Part shown: one piece after another, positions 1 through 7,441 of the stretch
Layout: each line of letters begins with the position of its first letter
Position numbering within the stretch: position 1 is the first letter of the stretch
From: an uncultured Lachnospiraceae bacterium
GTDB taxonomy: Bacteria; Bacillota; Clostridia; Lachnospirales; Lachnospiraceae
DNA length: 64,000 nucleotides
Direction of reading: 5' to 3'
Assembly (NCBI GenBank): GCA_910577275.1
Contig: CAJTMW010000001.1
Location: 255,566-319,565, forward strand
Notes under the pieces: generated by a model
Told to the model about the DNA's origin: nothing
Database searches by the model: none
What the model saw: only the letters and a program-made list of their open reading frames with translations
Program-made: the position numbers and the translations under genes

Positions 1-725
1 CGGTCCTTCGTATAGGCAACCTCCAGCCAGATATTATCAGGCGCAGCTCCGCCAAAGCGGCTCTCCATATCGTTTCTGATAGCGCTGGTCATGATGGATT
101 TGCCCTGATTTGCGGTTCTCGCCTTGGCATAGGCGTCCAGCTTATCCCCCTGGATGGTAAGCACGGGCTTTAATCTCAAAATGGTTCCGATTGCCGCGGC
201 CGCCGGAGTGATTCTTCCGCCCTTTTTCAGATAGTATAAGGTGTCCAGCATGATATAAATGCTGGAATTAAATTTATCGTTTTCAAGAAACTCTCTGATT
301 TCGGCTGCGTCCATGCCTCTTTCGGCCAGAAGCTTTGCGTCCATCACTGACTGACGCTGGGTTACGGAAATCCGCTGGTTATTCACCACCTGCACTTTTC
401 CGTCGAAATCCTCCGCCAGCATGACCGCGCTCTGGCAGGAGCCTGACAGACCGCTGCTCATGGGAATATGCACAATCTCGTCATACTCTTTGAGGGTCTC
501 CTTCCACAAATCCATTACCGCCTCGGGGCTTGGCTGGCTGGTCACCACATCAGCCCCTGATTCAAGCCTCTCATAAAATTCCTCCTGACCAAGGGTAATG
601 TCCTCGAAAAAAGTCTCCTCGTTAATCATAAAGGGCATAGGCAGAACCGCCACGCCAAGCTCTGCCGCCTCCGCCTGTGTAATACCGCTGTTTGAATCTG
701 TCACGATTGCTATTTTCTTACTCAC
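1..725 (-). CDS. DegV family protein (3' end outside window)
   Basis: Partial gene; about 241 codons are visible and the C-terminus lies beyond the window edge. The reading frame begins at a GTG with AAGGA about 12 nt upstream and opens VSKKIAIVTDSNSGIT, the usual DegV start in which the TDS motif contacts the ligand. Further on are MSSGLSGSCQSA and the LYYLKKGGRI segment, both typical of the family. DegV proteins bind fatty acids and, as FakB, present them to the kinase FakA; a FakA-like gene lies 2 kb upstream on the same strand, so a FakB role is a reasonable inference. The gene follows recG by 41 bp and is probably cotranscribed with it. Confidence 0.9.
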   Translation of the reverse strand, partial: MSKKIAIVTDSNSGITQAEAAELGVAVLPMPFMINEETFFEDITLGQEEFYERLESGADVVTSQPSPEAVMDLWKETLKEYDEIVHIPMSSGLSGSCQSAVMLAEDFDGKVQVVNNQRISVTQRQSVMDAKLLAERGMDAAEIREFLENDKFNSSIYIMLDTLYYLKKGGRITPAAAAIGTILRLKPVLTIQGDKLDAYAKARTANQGKSIMTSAIRNDMESRFGGAAPDNIWLEVAYTKD

Positions 726-766
726 GTCTTCTCAATCCTTTCTTTCTACGCAAATACATCTTACTG

Positions 767-2827
767 TCAGATTGTTCTAAAGTCAATAAAATTTCCAGCA
801 TTTTCATTTAAGTACCGGTAAAGGGACGCATGTCTTTCCTCTGTAAGCTGCGCGTCCTCCATAAGAATCCGGTCTACGGTGACGCTGATTTTCTTTAAAA
901 GCTCTGCATCCTGATAGATATCGGCAATCTTGAATTCCATCTCCCCGCTCTGGCGGATGCCAAACAAATCCCCCGGCCCCCGCATCTTTAAATCCTCCTC
1001 CGCAATGTAAAAACCATCGTTGGATTCATTTAAAATTTTCAGCCTGTCCATGGACTGTTCCCTGTCGGAGGCATTCAGGAAAATACAATAGGACTGCTCC
1101 TTTCCTCTCCCGATGCGCCCCCGGAGCTGATGGAGCTGGGCAAGCCCGAACCGCTCCGCGTTTTCAATCATCATCACTGTGGCGTCCGGCACGTTGATGC
1201 CCACCTCAATCACCGTGGTTGACACCAGCACATGGATATCTCCCGCCGCAAAGGCCTCCATAATCCTCTTTTTGTCCGCCGCTTTCATCTTTCCGTGAAG
1301 AATTTCCACATGGACGGACTTTGGAAGCTGCTCCTTTAGCTTTTCCCCGTAATCCGTCACGTTTTCAAGGGAAGAGTCCGAATTTTCGTCCGCCTCCACC
1401 ATGGGGCAGATGACATAGGCCTGATTTCCCTTTGCCACCTCTTTTGCAATAAACTCATAGGCTTTCTTCCGGTAGGAGGTGCCCACCACACAGTTTTTGA
1501 TGGGGATTCGTCCCGCCGGCAGCTCGTCCACCACGGACAGATGCATATCTCCGTATAAAATAATGGCAAGGGTTCTGGGAATGGGGGTGGCGCTCATCAC
1601 CAGCACGTTTGCCCGCCCGCCCTTTTCGCTTAGGATTTCTCTCTGGCGGACGCCGAAACGGTGCTGCTCGTCTGTGATGACCAGAGCCAGCTTGCTGTAA
1701 TTTACCTTTTCCTGTATCAGGGCGTGGGTTCCGATAACCACATTTGCCTCTCCCGATTCTATTTTCCGGTAAACCTCTCTTTTTGCCGCCGTTCCCAGGG
1801 AACCTGTAAGAAGAACCGGCTTAAAAGGGAGCTGATACCGGTTCGTCAGCATGGCAAGCTGCTCAAAATGCTGGGCTGCCAGAATTTCGGTAGGCGCCAT
1901 AAGCGCTCCCTGATAGCCGTTGCTGACAGTCAGAAGAAGGGCCAGAAAGGCAAGGATGGTCTTCCCGGAGCCTACGTCCCCCTGAACCAGACGGTTCATA
2001 CACTTCCCGCTTACAAGGTCCGTCTCGATTTCCTTCCACACCCGCTGCTGTGCTCCTGTCAGACGATAGGGAAGGGCCTCCAGAAAGCGTCCCGTCCAAG
2101 CGGTTTCCATCATAGGATAGCCGGTGGAAAGCTCCTCGTTATATTCCTTCATTTTCCTGACGGCTAAAAGAAACAGGAAAAATTCATCGAACACCAGCCG
2201 CCTGCGGGCGCTTAAAAGGCTTTCATAATCCTTTGGAAAATGAACCTGAGAAATTGCATGAAGCCTTGAAACCAGCCCGTATTCCCTGATGATTTCCTCC
2301 GGCAGATATTCTTCCTCAGAAAATCTCTCAAGGGCCTTTTCTGCCGCCTTCATAACCGTTTTATTGGTAAGGCCCGCCGTAAGGCCATAACAGGGAAGCA
2401 TCCTCCCGCAGACCTCCCGGTATTCCTCCCGGGTATAAAGCTTTGGCTGGTCCATACGGTATTTTGAACCTTCCGGCTTTAATTTCCCGCGGAACAGATA
2501 AGCGCTTCCGGCGCAGAGCTTCTTTTTCAGATAGGGGGCGTTAAAATAAGTGATGGAAACCTTGTTTTCCCCGTCGCTGCAAAGCCCGGTGCCGATGGAA
2601 CGGTTATTCACCTTTTTCCATTTGAAGTCCCCGAGAAGAAACAGCTCTAAGGTAACCGTTTTTTCCGCGGGCGCGTCTGAAAGCTTTACGGGAGGCTCAA
2701 AGGTTTCATAGCTTCTCGGATAATAGGAAAGAAGCTCTCCGGTGTCGTATATGCCAAGCCGGTGAAAGAGCTTTGCAGTTTTTTCTCCGATTCCTTTCAG
2801 GCTGGTGATGTTTTCGGGACAACTCAT
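767..2827 (-). CDS. recG: ATP-dependent DNA helicase RecG
   Basis: Branch-migrating helicase that remodels stalled replication forks and recombination intermediates. The protein is about 686 residues, normal for RecG. An N-terminal wedge/OB region opens with ITSLKGIGEKTAKLF. The helicase core shows Walker A QGDVGSGKT (near residue 285), the DEQH box ITDEQHRFG, MSATPIPRT, and the motif VI region LRGRIGRG near the C-terminus. An ATG 27 nt further upstream is in frame, but ATG 2827 (MSCPENI) is preferred because GAGGA sits 7 nt before it and the homologous N-terminus starts there. It lies downstream of fakA with a hairpin terminator between them, so it may also have its own transcript. Confidence 0.96.
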   Translation of the reverse strand: MSCPENITSLKGIGEKTAKLFHRLGIYDTGELLSYYPRSYETFEPPVKLSDAPAEKTVTLELFLLGDFKWKKVNNRSIGTGLCSDGENKVSITYFNAPYLKKKLCAGSAYLFRGKLKPEGSKYRMDQPKLYTREEYREVCGRMLPCYGLTAGLTNKTVMKAAEKALERFSEEEYLPEEIIREYGLVSRLHAISQVHFPKDYESLLSARRRLVFDEFFLFLLAVRKMKEYNEELSTGYPMMETAWTGRFLEALPYRLTGAQQRVWKEIETDLVSGKCMNRLVQGDVGSGKTILAFLALLLTVSNGYQGALMAPTEILAAQHFEQLAMLTNRYQLPFKPVLLTGSLGTAAKREVYRKIESGEANVVIGTHALIQEKVNYSKLALVITDEQHRFGVRQREILSEKGGRANVLVMSATPIPRTLAIILYGDMHLSVVDELPAGRIPIKNCVVGTSYRKKAYEFIAKEVAKGNQAYVICPMVEADENSDSSLENVTDYGEKLKEQLPKSVHVEILHGKMKAADKKRIMEAFAAGDIHVLVSTTVIEVGINVPDATVMMIENAERFGLAQLHQLRGRIGRGKEQSYCIFLNASDREQSMDRLKILNESNDGFYIAEEDLKMRGPGDLFGIRQSGEMEFKIADIYQDAELLKKISVTVDRILMEDAQLTEERHASLYRYLNENAGNFIDFRTI

Positions 2828-2883
2828 CAGATATTCCTCATAGCCACAACACATGGCTTTATTTTCTACATTTCATTCCACAC

Positions 2884-2910
2884 AAAAAGGACGGTCTCTC
2901 CGCCCTTTTT
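2884..2910 (-). terminator. Terminator between fakA and recG
   Basis: Read on the minus strand, AAAAAGGGCGG pairs with CCGTCCTTTTT around a short AGAGA loop and ends in a run of T. It sits 24 bp after the fakA stop codon, so it probably ends or attenuates transcription before recG. Confidence 0.6.
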
Positions 2911-2933
2911 GTACTCAAAGACTTTACCTGTAA

Positions 2934-4598
2934 CTATTCCGCTGAAATAATATAATAGTAAATCGGCTGTCCGCCAAACTGCAGTTCAACGTCGCATGAC
3001 GGGTACGCCTCCTCAACCTTTGCCTTAAGGGCATTTGCCGCATCCTCCGCGACATCCTCGCCGTAATAAATGCTGATTAACTCCAGCTCATCGGTCATCA
3101 TTTCCTTTACCATATTGAAGGCCACATCCGCAACGTCCGTACCTACCGAGAGGATACCGTCGTCCCCGATACCCATGAAATCGCCCTGTCTGATTTCCTT
3201 ATCGTCAATCACCGTATCCCTGACCGCGTAGGTAACTTCCCCGGTTCTCACATTTCCGATTTCCGATTTCATGGTTTCTTCATTTTCTTCCACCGTCATG
3301 TCGGGTACGTAATTGATGATGGCAGTAATTCCCTGCGGCACCGTCTTAGTGGGAACTACCACGATTTTCTTGTCCTTCACCAGCATCTGCGCCTGGTTGG
3401 CCGCCAGGATAATATTCTTATTGTTGGGGAGAATGAAAACCGTGTCCGCATTCACCTTATCCACCGCGTTTAAGATATCCTCGGTGCTGGGATTCATGGT
3501 CTGGCCGCCCTCAATCACGTAGTCAATTCCCAGTCCGGTAAAGATTTCATTGATACCGGCTCCCACGGAAACCGCAATGAATCCAACCTCCTTATGGGGC
3601 ATGGGTTCTTCCGCCTGCGCAGGCTCTTTGGCCTGTCCGGCCTTAAAAAGCTTCTCCTCGTGTTCGAGACGCATATTGTCGATTTTTAAATTGGATAACG
3701 CGCCATACTTAAGCGCCCTCTGGATGGCAAGTCCGGGGTCGTTGGTATGTACGTGCACCTTCACCACGTCGTCATCCGCAACCACCACGATGGAATCGCC
3801 AATGGATTCCAGATAATCCTTAAAATCCATTTCGTTTTTGATATTGAAATTCCGGCTCAGCATAATGATAAATTCCGTACAATAGCCATATTTGATATCC
3901 ACGTCAGCCGCAGCGCCGCTGCCGGCTCTGGAAGTGGAAGACGACGCGGACGCCGTATCTTCAACGGTAAAGTCGATTTCCTTGCCGAGAAATGCGTCGT
4001 AAGCGCCTTTTAAGACCTGCATCAGCCCCTGCCCGCCGGAATCCACCACGCCTGCCTGCTTGAGCACAGGCAGCATTTCGGGAGTCTTTTCCAGAACCTC
4101 GTCCGAATACCTGATGATTTCATCAAAGAAGACTGCAAAATCCGTACAGCCCTCGTCTGCCAGCTGTCTTGCCCGCACGGCGCCTCCCCTGGCAACTGTG
4201 AGGATTGTCCCCTCCTTGGGCTTCATAACCGCTTTGTAGGCGGTTTCCACCGCTTTTTCAAAAGCGTCGGCGAACATCGGAATGTCCAGATTGTCGCTGT
4301 TTCTCACCGACTTGGTAAAGCCGCGGAACAGCTGGGATAAAATAACGCCTGAATTTCCTCTGGCGCCCCGTAGGGAGCCGGATGAAATCGCCTTGCACAG
4401 GGATGTCATATCAATATTTTCCATGGCCGCCACATCCTTTGCGGCAGACATAATTGTCAGGGTCATGTTGGTGCCTGTGTCGCCGTCCGGCACAGGAAAA
4501 ACATTTAAATCATTAATCCATTCTTTTTTGGATTCCAGATTTTTGGCTCCGGCTAAGAACATCTTTGCAAGTATCTTAGCGTCGATTGTATTAGTCAC
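2934..4598 (-). CDS. fakA: DAK2/DhaL domain fatty acid kinase FakA-like (YloV)
   Basis: ATP-binding subunit of the two-part fatty acid kinase that phosphorylates exogenous fatty acids delivered by FakB (DegV) proteins. The protein has 554 residues, as expected. The N-terminal DhaL domain carries NVFPVPDGDTGTNM (near residue 30), whose aspartates coordinate Mg-ATP, followed by SGSLRGARGNSGVILSQ. The C-terminal half is the FakA-specific region, with VKVHVHTNDPG and PNNKNI. The start is GTG with GGAGG 8 nt upstream. It follows the Asp23 gene by 12 bp, the same order as yloU-yloV in Bacillus, and a DegV gene lies in the same gene run. Confidence 0.93.
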   Translation of the reverse strand: MTNTIDAKILAKMFLAGAKNLESKKEWINDLNVFPVPDGDTGTNMTLTIMSAAKDVAAMENIDMTSLCKAISSGSLRGARGNSGVILSQLFRGFTKSVRNSDNLDIPMFADAFEKAVETAYKAVMKPKEGTILTVARGGAVRARQLADEGCTDFAVFFDEIIRYSDEVLEKTPEMLPVLKQAGVVDSGGQGLMQVLKGAYDAFLGKEIDFTVEDTASASSSTSRAGSGAAADVDIKYGYCTEFIIMLSRNFNIKNEMDFKDYLESIGDSIVVVADDDVVKVHVHTNDPGLAIQRALKYGALSNLKIDNMRLEHEEKLFKAGQAKEPAQAEEPMPHKEVGFIAVSVGAGINEIFTGLGIDYVIEGGQTMNPSTEDILNAVDKVNADTVFILPNNKNIILAANQAQMLVKDKKIVVVPTKTVPQGITAIINYVPDMTVEENEETMKSEIGNVRTGEVTYAVRDTVIDDKEIRQGDFMGIGDDGILSVGTDVADVAFNMVKEMMTDELELISIYYGEDVAEDAANALKAKVEEAYPSCDVELQFGGQPIYYYIISAE

Positions 4599-4610
4599 AG
4601 CAAGTCCTCC

Positions 4611-4985
4611 TTAATCAATCACTCTAACACCTTCTACAAAGATGTTTATTTTCTCAACTTCGATTCCTGTGAATTCCTCTACCTTGTATTTTACATTACT
4701 GATTAGATTGTCAGTAACCGCAAGTATGCTTACGCCGTAGGAAACAATTACATGAAAATTAATCGTCAGCTTGTTGTTTTTGATGGACACATTGATTCCT
4801 CTGGTCATGCTTTCCATTTTGAGCAGTTTGACAAGACCGTCCCTTACATTGATACCGGCCATGCCCACCACGCCAAAGCATTCCATGGCAATGCTGCCTG
4901 CATACTGAGCTATCACTTCGTTGTCAATCACAATATTCCCCATATGAGTATTCATAAAAGTTTCCTTCATGGAAGAATTTTTCAT
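4611..4985 (-). CDS. Asp23/Gls24 family envelope stress protein (YloU)
   Basis: Small (124 aa) Asp23-family protein; family members associate with the membrane and are linked to envelope stress, but the exact role is not settled. Visible family features are GNIVIDNEVIAQYAGSIA near the N-terminus, GVVGM, and the VIVSYGVSI stretch. The start at 4985 has GGAGG 7 nt upstream; an internal ATG five codons later is the only close competitor. It lies upstream of and probably cotranscribed with fakA, and divergent from rpmB, a gene order widely kept in Gram-positive bacteria. Confidence 0.9.
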   Translation of the reverse strand: MKNSSMKETFMNTHMGNIVIDNEVIAQYAGSIAMECFGVVGMAGINVRDGLVKLLKMESMTRGINVSIKNNKLTINFHVIVSYGVSILAVTDNLISNVKYKVEEFTGIEVEKINIFVEGVRVID

Positions 4986-5020
4986 AGGCTGCCTCCTTAT
5001 TTTTTGAACATATATGAATT

Positions 5021-5049
5021 ATTATAACCGTAAAACAAAAAAAAGGAAA
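5021..5049 (-). promoter_or_regulatory. Possible promoter of the Asp23-fakA operon
   Basis: On the minus strand there is a perfect TATAAT at 5026-5021. Seventeen bases upstream is only a weak TTTCCT as -35, inside a T-rich stretch that could act as an UP-like element. The assignment rests mainly on the -10. Confidence 0.35.
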
Positions 5050-5088
5050 CAATATTTTCATTTAAGTTTCAAATTCTTAAATTTTCGC

Positions 5089-5117
5089 TTGCAATCTAAT
5101 TTAATATCTGCTATTAT
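5089..5117 (+). promoter_or_regulatory. rpmB promoter
   Basis: TTGCAA (5089-5094), a 17-bp spacer and TATTAT (5112-5117), with an extended -10 TG at 5109-5110. It ends 44 bp before the rpmB start codon. Confidence 0.65.
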
Positions 5118-5161
5118 ACAATCGTTGTGTACGTTATTTTTGAGGTGTTAGGAGGTGCGAC

Positions 5162-5347
5162 ATGGCTAAATGTGATATTTGCGGTAAGGGCGCTCATTTT
5201 GGGCACAATGTAAGCCATTCTAATAGAAAGACCAATAGAATCTGGCATTCAAACATCAAACGAGTGAAATGTATCGTTAACGGAGCTTCCAAAAGGATGC
5301 ATGTTTGTACACGCTGCTTAAGGTCCGGAAAAGTTGAAAGAGCTTAA
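5162..5347 (+). CDS. rpmB: 50S ribosomal protein L28
   Basis: Structural protein of the large ribosomal subunit, 61 residues. It begins MAKCDICGKGAHFGHNVSHS and ends with HVCTRCLRSGKV; the two CxxC pairs mark the zinc-binding form of L28. GGAGG is 6 nt before the ATG, a clear promoter lies upstream and a strong terminator directly follows, so it is a monocistronic unit. It is divergent from the Asp23-fakA genes. Confidence 0.97.
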   Translation: MAKCDICGKGAHFGHNVSHSNRKTNRIWHSNIKRVKCIVNGASKRMHVCTRCLRSGKVERA

Positions 5348-5359
5348 CGTAATTAATGA

Positions 5360-5386
5360 GAACTGGTCGAAAGACCGGTTCTTTTT
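5360..5386 (+). terminator. rpmB terminator
   Basis: GAACTGGTC, loop GAAA, GACCGGTTC, then TTTTT, starting 12 bp after the rpmB stop. A classic intrinsic terminator. Confidence 0.9.
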
Positions 5387-5425
5387 AACAATAAGCTGCC
5401 TCGCGAAGCGCGGCGGCGTTTGTTA
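5387..5425 (-). repeat. Dispersed palindromic element, copy 1
   Basis: First of four copies of a 38-39 bp imperfect palindrome whose minus-strand reading starts TAACAAACGC and ends TTATTGTT, with a CGCG-CTT-CGCG core. The first three bases on the minus strand are the stop codon of the small membrane protein gene at 5423-5560. The element abuts the rpmB terminator on its other side. Confidence 0.7.
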
Positions 5426-5560
5426 CATACAGCAATTATACCCCACCAGTAAAAGAAGCGCGATGATAATAAGCGCAATCAGGTAATGGTGGGCAAGAAA
5501 AAGCATAAGCAGCATCCCCACCGCAATCCAAAATGCGACAAATCCAATCAATTTTTTCAA
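5423..5560 (-). CDS. Small hydrophobic membrane protein (45 aa), unknown
   Basis: A short frame starting at TTG with GGTGGAG 3 nt upstream. It encodes a basic N-terminus (MKKLIGFVAFW) and one or two hydrophobic segments (VGMLLMLFLAHHYL, then LIIIALLLLVGYN), so it should be a membrane miniprotein. It starts 58 bp after gerW on the same strand and could be the last gene of that operon. Its TAA stop is supplied by the palindromic repeat. I do not recognise a family. The hydrophobic composition, RBS and position support a real gene; the TTG start is the weak point. Confidence 0.5.
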   Translation of the reverse strand: MKKLIGFVAFWIAVGMLLMLFLAHHYLIALIIIALLLLVGYNCCM

Positions 5561-5618
5561 GGGCTCCACCTGCTTATGCTTCTTTATCTTATCTTATGCG
5601 CTTATCTGAAAAATATTC

Positions 5619-6014
5619 CTATTCGGTTTTTTCCTCGGGAAAAGCAATATCCACAGCCTCGTCGTCGTCAATCATCTCCTCCTTGGGCGCCGTAAACTTA
5701 TCCACGATATCGGGAACCATATCCAGAACCTTTGTAATGGTATCCTGATTTTTGATATTCACAAGTTTGGTGCTTCCGTTCTTGATTACCAGAACCGCGC
5801 TTGGCGTAAGCTTTCCGAAAAAGCCTCCTCCGCCTCCGTTCTTCTTATCCCCGGCGTTTGCCCCGGCTCCCACGCCGAAGTTGACGTCCACGAGGGGTAA
5901 AATAATGGTATCCCCGATTTTTGTGGCCTCTCCCACTACCGTCTTGGTGGACAAAACCGCGTTCATTCCCTTCATCAGGGAATCAATTACTCCCGAAAAA
6001 TTATTCTCTGCCAT
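5619..6014 (-). CDS. ytfJ: Sporulation protein GerW/YtfJ
   Basis: 131-residue GerW (YtfJ) family protein; in Bacillus it is made in the forespore and affects germination. The family pattern is clear: VIDSLMKGMNAVLSTKTVVG at the N-terminus, then a glycine-rich loop (KKNGGGGGFFGKL) and TPSAVLVIKNG. The stop of the YtfI-like gene and the ATG form TAAATG, with GGGAGG 9 nt upstream, indicating translational coupling. The ytfI-ytfJ order matches Bacillus and supports the assignment and the view that the host sporulates. Confidence 0.92.
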   Translation of the reverse strand: MAENNFSGVIDSLMKGMNAVLSTKTVVGEATKIGDTIILPLVDVNFGVGAGANAGDKKNGGGGGFFGKLTPSAVLVIKNGSTKLVNIKNQDTITKVLDMVPDIVDKFTAPKEEMIDDDEAVDIAFPEEKTE

Positions 6015-7094
6015 TTAAGCTGCCTCCCTTTTAAATAGTTTAATCAAACGACGCAAATCTTTGTTAAAATAAATTATCCATGCCGTCTTTAACGCTTTAA
6101 AAACAGTTATTTTCCCTTTGATAAGAAGTTCCCCCTCCACAATCTTCTGTTCGAAATCAGGAGTGAGCGCTATGCGGTCGCCAATCAAAGGATATAATAT
6201 TCCGTATGCCGCCATCACTTCTCCGGTGCTTGCCGGGTCTCCGGTTCCTATGAGAAGGGTTCCCGAAACCTTCCTCGGCCCGATACTTTTTAACAGGGAA
6301 AGCGCCTGTTTCGAGCATACGCCCCATGCCCTGCCAAAGGTATCGCTTTTAATAATTTGAATATAATACTGGATATTATTTACAACTTGTTTTATTTTAT
6401 CATAAATTCCTGTAATTGTGTACCTGATATTTGTAAGGAGCTCAAAAAGTTTTCTGAAAAATTCTACAAATTTGTCAATGACGGATTTTTTCGCATCTTC
6501 CCTGTCATCTTCGTCCGGCTCTTTGCCGGGGGCTGCGGGGGACGCGTCCGGTTCTGCTGCGGATGACATGGATTCTGAAGAATCCATAGATTCTGAAGAA
6601 TCCATAGATTTTGCAGAATCCATGGACTTTGCGGAATCTGCCTGCTGCGGGTTTTCCCCGTTCCCGCCGGCAGTCGATATTTCCGCTTCTGTTTCATCTT
6701 CTCTGGCGTTTTCCTGACTTTCTGATTTCTGCTTTTTCCACTTCTTTTTTCCGGCCTTTTTTTTCTTCGCCCTCTCTTTCACCTCCGAACTACTGTCAGA
6801 ATCCGAATCGTCCTCTGCGGATTTCTTCGTGGAAAAAACGGTAAAGCAAAACAGACGCACCCTTACATATGCCGCCTTCGGGTAGGAAAACGCGACGTTT
6901 AGTATGTGCAAAAGCCATGTAATTTTAACCTCCGCGGTTATGGGCGTACCATCCTCCTCCGGTTTCCGGCGGGCGGTAAGCTTATACCGGACGGGCACAA
7001 ACAACACCAGAAGCAGAATCGCCAGTATCAGTCCCAGACAAAAAAGGAGCAGAATACCCAGAAATTTTAATATTGCAAGCAATGCCGAAATCAT
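6015..7094 (-). CDS. DUF2953 membrane protein (YtfI-like)
   Basis: About 359 residues. It starts MISALLAILKFLGIL with a long N-terminal transmembrane helix (FCLGLILAILLLVLFVPV), followed by a soluble DUF2953-type region and a C-terminal part with SKQALSLLKSIGPRKV and YPLIGDRIALTPDFE. The middle is a long, low-complexity acidic/basic linker containing four 18-bp repeats (SMDSAK/SMDSSE units). The start at 7094 is chosen because AGAGGGGAAAGG precedes it and its ATG overlaps the upstream TGA (ATGA); a longer frame reaching 7154 lacks these features. It pairs with ytfJ as in Bacillus. The molecular function is unknown; the context suggests sporulation. Confidence 0.8.
   Translation of the reverse strand: MISALLAILKFLGILLLFCLGLILAILLLVLFVPVRYKLTARRKPEEDGTPITAEVKITWLLHILNVAFSYPKAAYVRVRLFCFTVFSTKKSAEDDSDSDSSSEVKERAKKKKAGKKKWKKQKSESQENAREDETEAEISTAGGNGENPQQADSAKSMDSAKSMDSSESMDSSESMSSAAEPDASPAAPGKEPDEDDREDAKKSVIDKFVEFFRKLFELLTNIRYTITGIYDKIKQVVNNIQYYIQIIKSDTFGRAWGVCSKQALSLLKSIGPRKVSGTLLIGTGDPASTGEVMAAYGILYPLIGDRIALTPDFEQKIVEGELLIKGKITVFKALKTAWIIYFNKDLRRLIKLFKREAA
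6571..6642 (-). repeat. Four tandem 18-bp repeats in the YtfI-like gene
   Basis: Units start at 6571, 6589, 6607 and 6625. The first two are identical (GATTCTGAAGAATCCATA); the others have diverged by a few bases. They encode a six-residue repeat of the S/E/A-K-SMD type in the linker. Confidence 0.85.
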
Positions 7095-7402
7095 ACCTTT
7101 CCCCTCTGTTTTAAATACTCCTTTAAGCGACAATCCCCCGTTGCATCGAGACATTCCTGCGTAATCTTCACGACAATATCCACAGCCTCGTCATAGTCTG
7201 ATGCGATTCCCACAATAACCGGAGGATGGTATCTGAAATATTTCTGCTTCAGATACGCGCTGTGATATATTTCAAGCTGGTCGTCCCCTTTTGCAATGGC
7301 AATCACATAAACCATAGTGCCGGCGTGGAATTTCAGCTTTCGCTTGATTTTTGCCGGATTAGTAACATTATCGCCAATATAAAGATGTTTATAAAATTTC
7401 AT
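7091..7402 (-). CDS. Conserved protein of unknown function (103 aa)
   Basis: A soluble, lysine- and tyrosine-rich 103-residue protein beginning MKFYKHLYIGDN. No signal peptide or membrane segment is visible. There is a recognisable alternation of beta-like segments (TMVYVIAIAKGDDQLEIYHS, PPVIVGIASDYDEAVDIV). GGGAGAG is placed 7 nt upstream of the ATG. Its TGA overlaps the ATG of the YtfI-like gene, so it is translationally coupled to a sporulation-linked pair and sits 39 bp downstream of a penicillin-binding protein gene. I do not recognise a named family. Confidence 0.75.
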   Translation of the reverse strand: MKFYKHLYIGDNVTNPAKIKRKLKFHAGTMVYVIAIAKGDDQLEIYHSAYLKQKYFRYHPPVIVGIASDYDEAVDIVVKITQECLDATGDCRLKEYLKQRGKV

Positions 7403-7441
7403 CTGTTTTCTCTCCCGTCATGACAGACTGCAGATTTCTTT

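Noticed and set aside
1661..2167. 168-codon plus-strand frame opposite recG
   Set aside because: Lies entirely inside the certain recG gene; no RBS and no family resemblance.
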